From NCBI RefSeq assembly GCF_007998985.1, contig NZ_CP041659.1, positions 1,424,001 to 1,488,000 of the forward strand: a stretch of 64,000 nt of DNA. The letters are read 5' to 3'. The DNA is from Sphingomonas xanthus. GTDB lineage: Bacteria; Pseudomonadota; Alphaproteobacteria; Sphingomonadales; Sphingomonadaceae. Shown piece after piece: positions 43,577 to 53,296 of this stretch; the stretch's first letter is position 1; the number at the start of each line of letters is the position of its first letter. Made by a program: the position numbers and the translations under genes. The notes beneath the pieces were generated by a model, which saw nothing but the letters and a program-made list of their open reading frames with translations, was not told the origin of the DNA and did no database searches.

Positions 43577-45148
43577 TTAGTCGCGAAGCTCGACCCGTCT
43601 TAATTTGCCCGTCGCGGTCTTGGGTAGCGCATCGCGAAACTCGATCGCGCGGGGATATTTGTAGGGCGCAATATTTCGCTTTACGAAATATTGGAGGTCC
43701 GAGATTAGCGCTTCATCCGGGGTGAATCCGGCTGCGGGGACGATGAAAGCCTTCACTATTTGTCCCCGCTCCGGGCATGGTGTCCCAATCACCGCACATT
43801 CGGCGACGGCGGGATGGGCAAGGAGCGCATTCTCCACCTCGGGCGCGCCGATGTTATATCCCGAACTGACGATCATGTCGTCGCTGCGGGCCATGTACCA
43901 GTAATAGCCGTCGCGATCCTTGCGATAGGTATCGCCGGTGACGTTCCAGCCTTCGACCACATAGTCCGCCTGGCGCGGATCATCGAGATAGCGGCAGCCG
44001 GTCGGCCCTCGGATGGCGAGCCGGCCTACGCCTTCCTCCATCGGCCGGTTGTCGGCATCGAGCACCGTGGCTTCATACCCCGGCACGGCCCGTCCGGTGG
44101 ATCCGGGACGAATGGCCTCGCCGCTTTCGGAAATGAAAATGTGCATCAGCTCGGTCGAACCGATGCCGTCAACGATGGATAGGCCTGCGCGGTCTTTCCA
44201 GGCTAGCCATGTCGCCTCGGGCAGGTGCTCGCCTGCGCTAAGGCAGGTCTTCAGCGAGCCCAGGGCGGGATCGAGTCCGGGCTGGGACAGCATCGCCTTA
44301 TAGGCGGTCGGCGCGGTGGCGAGGTGGGTAACCCGGTACGCGGCAATGGCCTCCAGCATCGCCGGCGGGGTCGGCTGCTCGATCGTCGCGCAGGCTGCGC
44401 CGAAGCGCAGCGGGAATAACAGGGTCGCGCCCAATCCGAAGGTGAAGGCGATCGGCGCGCTGGTCATGGCAATATCGCCTGGAGCCATCGGGAAATGAGC
44501 CCTTGCGAACGTATCGCACGGCGCGAGGATGTCTCGGTGGAACTGGACGCAGCCCTTGGGCACGCCGGTGGTCCCGCTGGTGAAGGCCAGCAGGGCCGGA
44601 TCGTCGCGACCGGTGTCGACCGGGGACAGCGGCGAAAGGTCAACGCAGCGCGTCTCGAGCTCACCCCTGCCATGATCCCCGTCATATTTGATCAGGCTCT
44701 TGATGTGCCGCGTCTGCTCCATCGCCTCGCGGAAATCGCCAATAAAGCGACTGTCGACGATCGCGTGGCTGACTTTCGCGCGGTCGATGACGGTGGCGAT
44801 CTCGCCGGGGCGGAGCAGCGGCATCGTCGCGACGACCACCCCGCCCGCCTTCAACACCCCTAACCAGGCGGCAAACAGCGTATAGCCATTGGGTCCGCGC
44901 AGCAGCACGCGATTGCCAGGAACGAGCTTTTCTTCCTCGACAAGCAGCCGCGCGATGCGACCCGACAGATTGTCGAGATCGGCATAGGTCCAGCGGCCAT
45001 GCGCGTTGACGACTGCAAGATCATCGGTACGGCCGCCTCGAAGCAGTTCGACCGCCGCATTCATTCGCTCGGGATAGTCGAGCAGGTGGAAGTGTGGCTG
45101 CTGGTCGGCCGGGGGCAGGCGGTCGCGGACGAAGGCGTCGTAACTCAT
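43577..45148 (-). CDS. Aryl/benzoate-CoA ligase family protein (2-aminobenzoate-CoA ligase-like)
   Basis: ANL-superfamily enzyme of 523 residues. Motifs: LAFTSGTTGVPKGCVQFHRD (P-loop), DGIGSTELMHIFIS (the GSTE motif of benzoate-CoA ligases), GDTYRKDRDGYYWYMARSDD and the C-terminal lysine in PKTATGKLRR. It would activate an aromatic acid as its CoA thioester. The four upstream genes in the same coupled operon are RidA, acyl-CoA dehydrogenase, enoyl-CoA hydratase and SDR, as in aerobic 2-aminobenzoyl-CoA clusters; substrate is inferred from that. Confidence 0.88.
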   Translation of the reverse strand: MSYDAFVRDRLPPADQQPHFHLLDYPERMNAAVELLRGGRTDDLAVVNAHGRWTYADLDNLSGRIARLLVEEEKLVPGNRVLLRGPNGYTLFAAWLGVLKAGGVVVATMPLLRPGEIATVIDRAKVSHAIVDSRFIGDFREAMEQTRHIKSLIKYDGDHGRGELETRCVDLSPLSPVDTGRDDPALLAFTSGTTGVPKGCVQFHRDILAPCDTFARAHFPMAPGDIAMTSAPIAFTFGLGATLLFPLRFGAACATIEQPTPPAMLEAIAAYRVTHLATAPTAYKAMLSQPGLDPALGSLKTCLSAGEHLPEATWLAWKDRAGLSIVDGIGSTELMHIFISESGEAIRPGSTGRAVPGYEATVLDADNRPMEEGVGRLAIRGPTGCRYLDDPRQADYVVEGWNVTGDTYRKDRDGYYWYMARSDDMIVSSGYNIGAPEVENALLAHPAVAECAVIGTPCPERGQIVKAFIVPAAGFTPDEALISDLQYFVKRNIAPYKYPRAIEFRDALPKTATGKLRRVELRD

Positions 45149-45537
45149 TCTTCAACCACCGCCGTCGCTTCGATTTCGACCATCGCCTGCGGCTCGACCA
45201 GCGCGACGACCGCGACCAGGGCCATTGCCGGATAATGGCGGCCGATGATCCGCTTCCATGCCGCGCCGACTTCGGCCAGCGAGGCGCGATAGGCTTCGAT
45301 GCTTGTGACATAGCAGGTCAGCCGGACCAGATGTTCCGGTCCCGCCCCATCCTCAGCAAGAATGGCGACGATATTTTCCAGCGCCTGCGCGAACTGACCG
45401 GATAGCGTGTTCGACGTGAAATGTTCGTTCGCGTCCCAGCCAACCACTCCGGCCGTATAGATCGTCCGACCCCGCGCACTGATCGCGTTGGAATATCCCT
45501 TGGGCCTCGGCCAACCGGGCGGGAGTAATGCCTTCAT
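45145..45537 (-). CDS. RidA/YjgF family protein
   Basis: A 130-residue protein with the RidA pattern: an N-terminal GWPRPKGYSNAISARGRTIYTAG, SGQFAQALENIVAILAEDGAG, and LTCYVTSIEAYRASLAEV. The usual catalytic arginine near the end of the fold is not clearly placed, since the strand reads ALVAVVALVEPQAMVEIEA. RidA members hydrolyse reactive imines or act as partner subunits in aromatic-CoA clusters. It overlaps both neighbours by four bases. Confidence 0.85.
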   Translation of the reverse strand: MKALLPPGWPRPKGYSNAISARGRTIYTAGVVGWDANEHFTSNTLSGQFAQALENIVAILAEDGAGPEHLVRLTCYVTSIEAYRASLAEVGAAWKRIIGRHYPAMALVAVVALVEPQAMVEIEATAVVEE

Positions 45538-46673
45538 TTCAGCAATGTCCTGGCGATAATCATTCGCTGCACCTCGCTCGCTCCTTCATATATGCGCAGC
45601 GCACGAATTTCGCGGTAAAGCGCCTCGACCCGCGCACCGACCGTGACTCCTAGGCCGCCATGCAACTGCACCGCGGAATCGATGACCTGCTGCGCCATTT
45701 CAGTGGCTTCGAGCTTGGCCATCGCGGCGCTGCGGCGATGGTCGCCGTCCTGCGTATCCTTGGCCCATGCAGCGCGGGCGATGAGCAGCGCTGCGGCATC
45801 AATCCTCGTCGCCATGGTGCCGATGCGGTCCTGAGTCACCGCATTGTCGACGAGCATCGCATTGCCCAGCGGCCGCTGGCTAGCGAAGGCGATGGCTTCG
45901 TCCAATGCCCGGCGCGCGAGGCCCAGCGCGGCCGCGCCCACCGTCACCCGAAAAATGTTGAGGGTCGCCATGGCAATCGTGAACCCTTCGCCGACCTCGC
46001 CAAGCCTTGCACTGTCGGGCAGCCTGACGCTGTCGAGTCGGAGGCGGGCGAGCGGGTGAGGGGCGACGACCGCGATCCGTTCGGCGACCGACAGGCCCGG
46101 CGTATTCGCTGGCAGGATGAAGGCGGTGAGACCGCGCGCGCCCTCGTCGCTGGTTCGCGCGAACAAGGTGATGATATCGGCGATCGGCCCATTCGAGATA
46201 TAGGTCTTCTCGCCGTCGATCAGCCAGTCGCTGCCATCGCGGGTTGCGCGGGTCGCGACGCGGGCGGCGTCGCTTCCGGCCCCGGGTTCGGTCAGCGCAA
46301 AGGCGGCGATGGCGCTGCCGCCGCGCACCCTGGCGCCCCATTCAGCTTTCTGAGTCTCGGTCCCGGCGACCATTACGGGCCCGAAGCCGAGCCCCTGCAT
46401 CGCAAAGGCGAAGTCGGCCAGTCCCGAGTGGTAGGCCAGCCGTTCCCGCGTGATCGCCAGTGCGCGCACGTCGTGCGGGCCGTCGGTCGGGGCTGATAAG
46501 GTCAGCAAGCCGGCCTTGCCCATCGCCGCCACGAGCGCGCGACAGGCGGCATCCTCGTCTTCATGGTCGATTGGCTGCAGTGTGTCGCATAGCGCCGCTG
46601 CTGCGGCGGCGACGCTGGAGTGATGCGCCTCGAAGAAGGGCCAGGCCAGGTCGAGGCCGACGGCCCTAGTCAC
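45534..46673 (-). CDS. Acyl-CoA dehydrogenase family protein
   Basis: FAD enzyme of 379 residues. Visible are [20 protein letters not shown] (FAD contact), [36 protein letters not shown] and a C-terminal [32 protein letters not shown] with the catalytic-base region. The catalytic glutamate is likely in this YEGASE segment. The GTG at 46673 overlaps the hydratase stop; the longer frame lacks family similarity. Likely oxidises a CoA-bound intermediate of the operon. Confidence 0.9.
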   Translation of the reverse strand: MTRAVGLDLAWPFFEAHHSSVAAAAAALCDTLQPIDHEDEDAACRALVAAMGKAGLLTLSAPTDGPHDVRALAITRERLAYHSGLADFAFAMQGLGFGPVMVAGTETQKAEWGARVRGGSAIAAFALTEPGAGSDAARVATRATRDGSDWLIDGEKTYISNGPIADIITLFARTSDEGARGLTAFILPANTPGLSVAERIAVVAPHPLARLRLDSVRLPDSARLGEVGEGFTIAMATLNIFRVTVGAAALGLARRALDEAIAFASQRPLGNAMLVDNAVTQDRIGTMATRIDAAALLIARAAWAKDTQDGDHRRSAAMAKLEATEMAQQVIDSAVQLHGGLGVTVGARVEALYREIRALRIYEGASEVQRMIIARTLLK

Positions 46674-47475
46674 CCTTGAAATCCGGCCGCCGCTTGGCGG
46701 CGAACGCTTCATAAGCACGACGGAAGTCATTGGTTTTCATGCATTCGGCCTGCGCTTCGGCCTCCATGTCCAGCGCGGTCTCGATCGAGACGTGCCATTC
46801 GGCGTCCAGCTGCCGCTTTGTCATGTAATGGGCCTGCACCGGCCCGTCCGCGAGCTGCCGCGCCAGCGCTTCCGCCTCGGCATGCACATCGGCGACGATT
46901 CGACCGAAAAAGCCCCACCGCTCGCCTTCTTCGGCGCTCATCGACCGGCCGGTAAACAGCAGCTCCGCGGCACGTCCATGGCCGATAATGCGGGGCAGAA
47001 TTGCGCAGGCGCCCATGTCGGCGCCACTAAGGCCGACGCGGGTAAACAGGAAAGCGGTCTTGGCGCTGGGCGCGGCAAGCCGGAGGTCGCTGGCCATGGC
47101 GATAATCGCGCCCGCACCGGCACATACGCCATCGATCGCGGCGACGATCGGCTGGGGGCAATCGCGCATCGCCCGCACCAGGTCACCGGTCATTGCTGTG
47201 AACTGGTTGAGACCGGCGTCGTCCATCCGGGTCAGCGGACCGATGATCTCATGGACATCGCCGCCCGAACAGAAATTGCCGCCCGCACCCGCAAAAACGA
47301 TGCAGCGGACCTCCGGCGTGTGCTTCAGTTCGCAGAACAGGTCGCGCAGCTCGGCATAGCTGTCGAAGGTCAGCGGATTCTTCCTTTGCGGCCGGTCCAG
47401 CGTGATCGTGCCGACGCCGCGGTCGAAGCTCCATCGAAAATGACTGGGAACAAGGTCGGCGGGGTCAAGGCTCAT
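46666..47475 (-). CDS. Enoyl-CoA hydratase/isomerase family protein
   Basis: A 269-residue crotonase-fold protein. The oxyanion-hole motif [16 protein letters not shown] and the catalytic-region [20 protein letters not shown] are present, and a [19 protein letters not shown] segment supplies the usual active-site loop. The ATG overlaps the SDR stop (ATGA). Its role in the operon would be hydration of an unsaturated or ring-opened CoA intermediate. Confidence 0.9.
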   Translation of the reverse strand: MSLDPADLVPSHFRWSFDRGVGTITLDRPQRKNPLTFDSYAELRDLFCELKHTPEVRCIVFAGAGGNFCSGGDVHEIIGPLTRMDDAGLNQFTAMTGDLVRAMRDCPQPIVAAIDGVCAGAGAIIAMASDLRLAAPSAKTAFLFTRVGLSGADMGACAILPRIIGHGRAAELLFTGRSMSAEEGERWGFFGRIVADVHAEAEALARQLADGPVQAHYMTKRQLDAEWHVSIETALDMEAEAQAECMKTNDFRRAYEAFAAKRRPDFKGD

Positions 47476-48242
47476 GCCGTAGTTCCTCCGTCGATGGTCA
47501 GGGCCGCGCCGTTGACGTCGCGCGCCTCCGGCCGGCACAGCCAGGCGATCATGCTCGCGACGCCAGCGGGATCGATCAGCTGGCCATGGCGATTCATTGC
47601 CGCCAGCGAGGCTCGCGCCTCCTCGTCGCTCCTGCGCGAGACCCGGGCTATGCGGGCGACGCTGTCATCGACCATCGGCGTGTCGACGAACGCCGGGCAG
47701 ACGGCATTGACGGTCATCCCGCTGGTCGCGAATTCGACCGCCAGGCTGCGCATCAATCCAATCAGGCCATGTTTCGACGCGGCATAGGGCGCGGCATATG
47801 CCGCGCCCTTCAGCCCGGCGATCGAGGCGACGAACACGATCCGGCTGTCCTTGCCGGCAAGCAAGTCGGGCAGGGCGGCTTGGACGCAGTCGAAAGCGGA
47901 GGTCAGGTTGGTGGCGATGATCCGATCCCAGCTGTCGCGCCCGGTCCGGGCGAATGGGGCGCTGTCTCCGACACCGGCGTTGACAATCAGCATTGAGACG
48001 GGACCGTTCGCCGCCCGCGCCTCGCCGAATGCCTCTTCTACCTTGGCGAGATCGGTGACGTCGCAGGCGATTGCCGCGCCGCCGGTCGCCGATGCGGTCC
48101 GCTCCAGCGGCTCGATCCGCCGGCCGAGCAGCGACAGTTTGGCTCCGCCGGAATGGAGCGCGGTCGCGGTCGCTGCGCCAATGCCGGTCCCGCCGCCGGT
48201 GATCAGCGCGTGCCGGCCATCAAAACCGTGTTTCGCCTGCAT
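47472..48242 (-). CDS. SDR-family oxidoreductase
   Basis: First gene of the CoA-ligase operon, 256 residues. [18 protein letters not shown] is the cofactor loop, [11 protein letters not shown] follows and the catalytic pair is in [14 protein letters not shown]. The C-terminus [13 protein letters not shown] is typical. GGGGAAGAG precedes the ATG at 48242; longer frames cross into the divergent promoter. It probably reduces or oxidises a hydroxyl of a CoA intermediate. Confidence 0.92.
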   Translation of the reverse strand: MQAKHGFDGRHALITGGGTGIGAATATALHSGGAKLSLLGRRIEPLERTASATGGAAIACDVTDLAKVEEAFGEARAANGPVSMLIVNAGVGDSAPFARTGRDSWDRIIATNLTSAFDCVQAALPDLLAGKDSRIVFVASIAGLKGAAYAAPYAASKHGLIGLMRSLAVEFATSGMTVNAVCPAFVDTPMVDDSVARIARVSRRSDEEARASLAAMNRHGQLIDPAGVASMIAWLCRPEARDVNGAALTIDGGTTA

Positions 48243-48318
48243 CTCTTCCCCTTTCGCCAAGCATTGGCCGAAGCCCTGATGCGTGGCAAGGCGGCGCAAA
48301 GCAAAAGGGGAACGACTC
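48243..48318. promoter_or_regulatory. Divergent intergenic region between the CoA-ligase operon and the formaldehyde genes
   Basis: A 76-base gap with start sites on both sides. Promoters for both operons must lie here. The + strand has AAAAGGGGAACG as ribosome site for the dehydrogenase. No operator palindrome was seen. Confidence 0.3.
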
Positions 48319-49431
48319 ATGAAGACCCGTGCCGCGGTTGCCTTCGAAGCGAAGAAGCCGCTGGAAATCGTCGAACTTGACCTTGAAGGCCCCAGGGCCG
48401 GCGAGGTGCTGGTCGAAATCATGGCGACCGGCATTTGCCATACCGATGCCTATACCCTCGACGGCCTCGACAGCGAAGGCATCTTCCCCTCGGTGCTTGG
48501 CCATGAAGGGGCGGGAATTGTCCGCGAGGTCGGGGCGGGCGTCACCAGCGTCGCGCCGGGCGACCATGTAATCCCGCTGTACACCCCCGAATGCGGCAAG
48601 TGCAAAACCTGCCTCTCCGGCAAGTCGAATCTGTGCACCGCGATCCGCGCCACGCAGGGCAAGGGGCTGATGCCCGATGGCACCACGCGGTTCAGCTACA
48701 AGGGGCAGCCGATTTTCCATTATATGGGCTGCTCAACCTTCTCCAATTTCACCGTTCTGCCGGAAATCGCGGTGGCGAAGATCCGCGAGGACGCGCCGTT
48801 CAAGACCAGCTGCTACATCGGTTGCGGGGTTACCACCGGCGTCGGCGCGGTTACGGAGACTGCCAAGGTCCAGCCGGGCGACAATGTCGTGGTGTTCGGG
48901 CTTGGCGGAATCGGCCTTAACGTCATCCAGGGGGCGAAGCTGGCTGGCGCGAACCAGATTGTCGGAATCGACCTTAACCCTGATCGCGAGGATTGGGGTC
49001 GCCAGTTCGGCATGACCCACTTCCTGAACACCAAGGGCATGAGCCGCGAGGAGATCGTCGCCAGGATCGTCGAAATCACCGACGGCGGCGCGGACTATAG
49101 CTTCGACGCGACCGGCAACACCGAGGTGATGCGCACCGCGCTCGAATGCTGCCACCGCGGCTGGGGCACCAGCATCATCATCGGCGTGGCCGAGGCGGGG
49201 AAGGAAATCTCAACGCGCCCGTTCCAGCTGGTCACCGGCCGCAACTGGCGCGGTACTGCTTTTGGCGGGGTCAAGGGGCGCAGCGGCGTGCCCAGAATCG
49301 TCGATATGTACATGGACGGGAAGATCGCCATCGATCCCATGATCACCCATGTCCTGAGCCTTGAAGAGATCAACAAGGGCTTCGACCTGATGCATGCGGG
49401 TGAAAGCATCCGCAGTGTCGTCGTCTATTGA
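48319..49431 (+). CDS. frmA: S-(hydroxymethyl)glutathione dehydrogenase / class III alcohol dehydrogenase
   Basis: Zinc enzyme that oxidises the formaldehyde-glutathione adduct to S-formylglutathione with NAD. The 370-residue chain has the catalytic zinc site ([27 protein letters not shown]), the four-cysteine structural zinc loop [15 protein letters not shown], the class [13 protein letters not shown] segment and [14 protein letters not shown] for NAD. The genes that follow encode a VOC protein and S-formylglutathione hydrolase, so the pathway is complete to formate. Confidence 0.96.
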   Translation: MKTRAAVAFEAKKPLEIVELDLEGPRAGEVLVEIMATGICHTDAYTLDGLDSEGIFPSVLGHEGAGIVREVGAGVTSVAPGDHVIPLYTPECGKCKTCLSGKSNLCTAIRATQGKGLMPDGTTRFSYKGQPIFHYMGCSTFSNFTVLPEIAVAKIREDAPFKTSCYIGCGVTTGVGAVTETAKVQPGDNVVVFGLGGIGLNVIQGAKLAGANQIVGIDLNPDREDWGRQFGMTHFLNTKGMSREEIVARIVEITDGGADYSFDATGNTEVMRTALECCHRGWGTSIIIGVAEAGKEISTRPFQLVTGRNWRGTAFGGVKGRSGVPRIVDMYMDGKIAIDPMITHVLSLEEINKGFDLMHAGESIRSVVVY

Positions 49432-49443
49432 GGGAGGATAATC

Positions 49444-49827
49444 ATGTTCAGCCATGTGATGCTCGGCTGCAGCGACCGGGAAAAGGCGCGGCAGTTCTAC
49501 AATGCGACGATGGGTGCGCTCGGTCATGGGCCGGGACAGGATTTCGGCAAGTCCGACTGGTGGATGACCCGCGAAGGCGCGCTCGGCGTCGGCCAGCCGC
49601 TCGATGGCGAGCCGTGCAGCCACGGAAACGGGACGACCATCGGCCTGCGTGCCTCGAGCGCTGAACAGGTCGATGCCTGGCATGCCGCGGGTCTAGCAAA
49701 TGGAGGCACGGCAATCGAGGATCCGCCCGGAGTCCGCGACGCGGGTTTCGGCAAGATGTACCTGGCCTATCTGCGTGATCCCGACGGTAACAAATTGTGC
49801 GGCTTTTACCGCATGCCCAAGGAATGA
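49444..49827 (+). CDS. VOC-family (glyoxalase-like) protein
   Basis: A 127-residue vicinal-oxygen-chelate protein with repeats starting FSHVMLGCSDREKARQFYNA and MYLAYLRDPDGNKLCGFYRM. Residues for metal binding (His3 and a C-terminal acid) are only partly clear. It lies 12 bases after the dehydrogenase and overlaps the hydrolase by four bases, so it is part of the formaldehyde operon. The role is unknown; similar genes occur between these two in other proteobacteria as I recall. Confidence 0.85.
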   Translation: MFSHVMLGCSDREKARQFYNATMGALGHGPGQDFGKSDWWMTREGALGVGQPLDGEPCSHGNGTTIGLRASSAEQVDAWHAAGLANGGTAIEDPPGVRDAGFGKMYLAYLRDPDGNKLCGFYRMPKE

Positions 49828-50669
49828 GCTTCGAAAGGATCAGCGAGGCGCGAAGCCACGGCGGCAGCCAGGGCGTCTACAAGCACCAAAGCCGAGCGAC
49901 CGGCACGGAAATGACCTTCTCGGTCTTCGTGCCCGACCATCAGTCGGGGGCACGGCTGCCGCTGCTCTGGTATCTGTCGGGGCTGACCTGCACCTCGGCC
50001 AATGTCACGGAGAAAGGGGAATTTCGCGCAGCCTGCGCGGAGCATGGAATCATTTTCGTCGCTCCCGACACCAGCCCCCGCGGCCCCGGCGTTCCCGACG
50101 ACAGCGAGGGCGCATGGGACTTTGGCCTTGGCGCCGGATTCTACGTCGATGCGACCGAGCGGCCATGGTCTGAGCATTACCAGATGTGGTCCTATGTCAC
50201 CGACGAGCTGCCCGCGCTTATCGCCGATGAATTTCCGGTGGACATGGAGCGGCAGGGCATAACCGGTCATTCGATGGGTGGGCATGGGGCGATGACCGTC
50301 GCATTGCGATACCCCGAACGGTTCGGCTCGGTCAGCGCCTTCGCGCCGATCGTCGCACCGTCGCAGGTGCCGTGGGGCAAAAAGGCGCTGTCCCAATATC
50401 TTGGACCCGACCAGACCGCATGGCGCGGCCATGACGCTGTTGCGCTGATCGAGGATGGCGCCCGGATCGATGAGCTTCTGGTCGACGTCGGGACCGCGGA
50501 CAGCTTCCTCGACAAGGAACTGAAGCCCGAATTGCTCGAAGCCGCCTGCAGGGACGCGGGCATCGCCCTGACCCTCAATCGCCGCCTCGGCTACGACCAT
50601 AGCTATTATTTCATTTCGACCTTCATGGCGGACCATGTCCGCTGGCACGCGGAGCACCTGAACCGGTGA
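49824..50669 (+). CDS. fghA: S-formylglutathione hydrolase
   Basis: Serine esterase of 281 residues that releases formate and glutathione. The nucleophile is Ser150 in TGHSMGGHGAM; APDTSPRG is the conserved oxyanion-region segment, and the C-terminal acid and histidine lie in DVGTADSFLD and GYDHSYYFIS. The ATG at 49824 overlaps the VOC stop. Together with the dehydrogenase it completes glutathione-dependent formaldehyde oxidation in the cytoplasm. Confidence 0.95.
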   Translation: MSFERISEARSHGGSQGVYKHQSRATGTEMTFSVFVPDHQSGARLPLLWYLSGLTCTSANVTEKGEFRAACAEHGIIFVAPDTSPRGPGVPDDSEGAWDFGLGAGFYVDATERPWSEHYQMWSYVTDELPALIADEFPVDMERQGITGHSMGGHGAMTVALRYPERFGSVSAFAPIVAPSQVPWGKKALSQYLGPDQTAWRGHDAVALIEDGARIDELLVDVGTADSFLDKELKPELLEAACRDAGIALTLNRRLGYDHSYYFISTFMADHVRWHAEHLNR

Positions 50670-51931
50670 TTACCGGGCTCGAGCCCTGGGCGCAGGATGC
50701 GATCAGGGTCGGGGCCGGCCTAATCGCCGGTGCGCTGATCGGGCTCGAGCGCGGCTTCAACCTGCGCGGGCAGCGTGACGGGACCCGCGTCGCCGGAATC
50801 CGCACCTTCAGCCTGCTTGGCTTCGCCTCGGCCATCGCCGGGCTCATCGGGCACGCGCAGCCGATTGCTGCCGGCGCGATTGTTGCCGGGGCGCTCGCCA
50901 TCCTCGCGATCGCCTATGCACCCAAGCTCAAAGCCAAGAGCGACGCTACCAGTCCGATCGCGGCGGTCACGACCGTTTCGCTGGCCTTCCTCGCCGGCTA
51001 TGGCGCGGTCGGTATGGCACTGGCCGGAGCGGCAGTCGTCATCCTGCTCTTGGCGCTGAAAGACGAACTACATAACTTCGTTGACCGACTGGATGAACGC
51101 GACATCAAGGCCTTCGCCCGCTTCGCAGTGATCGCGCTGGCGATCCTGCCGTTCCTTCCGGACCACCCGTTCGGCCCCTTTGACGCCTGGAATGCCGCCA
51201 AGCTCTGGTGGGTTATGATCCTCGTCACCGGCTTTTCGTTTGCCGGCTATATCGCAAACCGATTCTTCGGCGCACGACATGGTACCGTGGTCACCGCGAT
51301 TATTGGCGGTGCCTATAGTTCGACTGCGGTTACACAGTCGCTCGCCCAGCGGCTCGGGAGCGACGAAGCCGGAGGGGCTGAGCCAGCTGGAATCGCGCTC
51401 GCCAGCGCGGTCATGTACTTGCGCGTCCTGCTGCTGGTCGCGTTACTGGCAACGCGGGTGTTTATCGATTTCGCTGTCGTGATTACGCCTGTCGTAATCG
51501 TAGGTTTGGCCGCTGGGTGGTGGCTTTATCGCAAGGCGCCGATGGTTGAAGGTCCAGCGCCGCCCGGCAACCCGATCGCGCTGGTGCCGGCACTGGCCTT
51601 TCTTCTGTTCCTCGCTGGCGCCGCGGTCGCTGCACGCTGGGCCCAATCGCAGTTCGGCCAGGAAGGAATCGCTGTTCTGATCCTGTTGATGGGCAGTCTA
51701 GATGTCGATGCGGCGATTATCACCGTTGGCGGATTGCCGCAGGCGGCAATAAGCCCACCATTGGCGGCGCTGGCGCTAGGCGGAACGATCTTGGCTAACA
51801 TGAGCGTCAAATTGGGAATTACGCTGGCATATGCGCGGGGCAAGGGTATCGGCGCGGCCTTGGCGCTAGGTGCCAGCATGGCCGCGCTGACTACCAGCCT
51901 AGTTTTCGGTTGGCTGTGGCTTCCTGAATAA
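50666..51931 (+). CDS. MgtC/SapB-type DUF4010 membrane protein
   Basis: A 421-residue inner-membrane protein with about 11 hydrophobic helices. The N-terminal half is MgtC-like (GAGLIAGALIGLERGFNLRG, RVAGIRTFSLLG), and the second half is the DUF4010 region with GGAYSSTAVTQSLAQR. The GTG start overlaps the hydrolase stop (GTGA), so it is the last gene of the formaldehyde operon. Function unknown; MgtC relatives act on magnesium or membrane-potential stress. Confidence 0.88.
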   Translation: MITGLEPWAQDAIRVGAGLIAGALIGLERGFNLRGQRDGTRVAGIRTFSLLGFASAIAGLIGHAQPIAAGAIVAGALAILAIAYAPKLKAKSDATSPIAAVTTVSLAFLAGYGAVGMALAGAAVVILLLALKDELHNFVDRLDERDIKAFARFAVIALAILPFLPDHPFGPFDAWNAAKLWWVMILVTGFSFAGYIANRFFGARHGTVVTAIIGGAYSSTAVTQSLAQRLGSDEAGGAEPAGIALASAVMYLRVLLLVALLATRVFIDFAVVITPVVIVGLAAGWWLYRKAPMVEGPAPPGNPIALVPALAFLLFLAGAAVAARWAQSQFGQEGIAVLILLMGSLDVDAAIITVGGLPQAAISPPLAALALGGTILANMSVKLGITLAYARGKGIGAALALGASMAALTTSLVFGWLWLPE

Positions 51932-51938
51932 TTGAGCA

Positions 51939-51964
51939 GGGCGGTGCGCGTGCGCGCACCGCCC
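51939..51964 (+). terminator. Strong hairpin between convergent genes (bidirectional terminator)
   Basis: GGGCGGTGCGCG and its exact complement CGCGCACCGCCC lie back to back, giving at least a ten-base GC-rich stem after loop opening. It starts seven bases after the DUF4010 stop and is followed by CTCCTTT; on the other strand it follows the subtilase stop by about 20 bases. It can therefore serve both convergent genes. Confidence 0.75.
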
Positions 51965-51985
51965 CTCCTTTGCGCCGTGGCGCCG

Positions 51986-53098
51986 TTACTTGACGCCGAT
52001 GACGTCGGGATTGCCGTCGGGGTCGCCCTTGACCGCGCCGCCATTGCGAATCGAACCCTGCAGCAACAGGCCGGCAAGGTGCGGGGTCGCCATCGAAGTC
52101 CCGCTGATGGTGTTGTACCCACCGCCCGTCCATGTCGATTTGATCGACACGCCCGGCTCCGCATAGTCCACCGGAGGGTTGCCGTAGTTGGAGAAGCTCG
52201 CCCAATTGTCGCCGTTGGAGAAGGCCGAGACGGTGTAGACGTTGGGACCGTTCGCGCGACCCGGCGAATGGTTGTTGGCATTGTCGCTTTCATTGCCCGC
52301 GGCAAGCGCAAAGCGGACACCGCCCGCCGCCGCGCTGACGACGGCATTGTCGAGCGCGGTGCTGACGCCGCCGCCGAGGCTCATGTTGGCGACATCGCCG
52401 GGGCGGCCATATTGCGCGACATAGTCGACGCCGGCGATCACGCCGGAGGTCGAACCGCTGCCGCGGCGATCGAGCACGCGAACCGCGACCACCGGGGCGC
52501 CTGGCGCAACGCCGATCACGCCGATCGTATTGTCCCGCGCCGCGATGGTGCCGGCTACATGCGTGCCATGACCGTTCTGGTCATCTGGGTTCGTCGATCC
52601 GCCAAGGAAGCTGCGGCTTCGGGCGACGTCGACATTGAGATCGGGATGATCAAGGTCGATGCCGCTGTCGATCACCCAGGCCGTGGCGAAGTTGCCGCCG
52701 GCGCCGCCGCCGACACGCGCGATTCCCCAAGGCGTTTCCTGCGCCGGCTGTGCGCCGCCGCCGGGCTTGCCCATGCCCTTCATCTGGCCGGCCGTTACGA
52801 CCTGGTCCTGTTCGCAATAGGCAATATTGGCATTCTTCGCCTTCATGTTGGCGATGCCCTGCTCGGAAGCATGCACCGCGAAGCCGCGCAGCGCGACGCT
52901 GTACACATGTTTGAGTTGCGCCTGTTCGGCCTGGACCGACCGCCGGGCTTCGGCTTCGGCGCTGCCGCGCGACACATTCTTGTTGAACACGCAAATATAG
53001 CTGCCCGGGATCTTGTCCCCGGCTTTTTGCGCCTGGGCCGGAACGGCCAAGGCAACGAGCGGCAGAGCCGCGATCAGTGACATGACGCGCAACTTCAT
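51986..53098 (-). CDS. Secreted subtilase (S8 family) with inhibitor-I9-like propeptide
   Basis: A 370-residue precursor. Residues 1-23 are a signal peptide (cut after AQA), about 30-100 an I9-type propeptide (GSYICVFNKNVSRGSAEAEA), then the catalytic domain. The triad is Asp144 in WVIDSGID, His177 in NGHGTH and Ser335 in SGTSMATPH, with the oxyanion Asn in AAGNES. The enzyme ends soon after the catalytic domain, with no membrane anchor or autotransporter domain. GAGGGG precedes the ATG. It follows the secretin gene by 198 bases; export through that secretin is only a guess. Confidence 0.92.
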   Translation of the reverse strand: MKLRVMSLIAALPLVALAVPAQAQKAGDKIPGSYICVFNKNVSRGSAEAEARRSVQAEQAQLKHVYSVALRGFAVHASEQGIANMKAKNANIAYCEQDQVVTAGQMKGMGKPGGGAQPAQETPWGIARVGGGAGGNFATAWVIDSGIDLDHPDLNVDVARSRSFLGGSTNPDDQNGHGTHVAGTIAARDNTIGVIGVAPGAPVVAVRVLDRRGSGSTSGVIAGVDYVAQYGRPGDVANMSLGGGVSTALDNAVVSAAAGGVRFALAAGNESDNANNHSPGRANGPNVYTVSAFSNGDNWASFSNYGNPPVDYAEPGVSIKSTWTGGGYNTISGTSMATPHLAGLLLQGSIRNGGAVKGDPDGNPDVIGVK

Positions 53099-53296
53099 GG
53101 AAAACCCCTCTTCCCTGTGTTGAAACGGCCGTCGTGAACCCGCGGCCGATTTCTCGAGTGAAGGGTGCTTTTTCGTTTGTGTCGAGCGGGTTGCGGCCGC
53201 GGATATCGATTGGTCCGCGCCTGTGCCGAAAAGACCACAATCCAGCCCGGTTCGATGGCCCATGACGGGACATTCGACAAACTGCGGATCGGGCTT

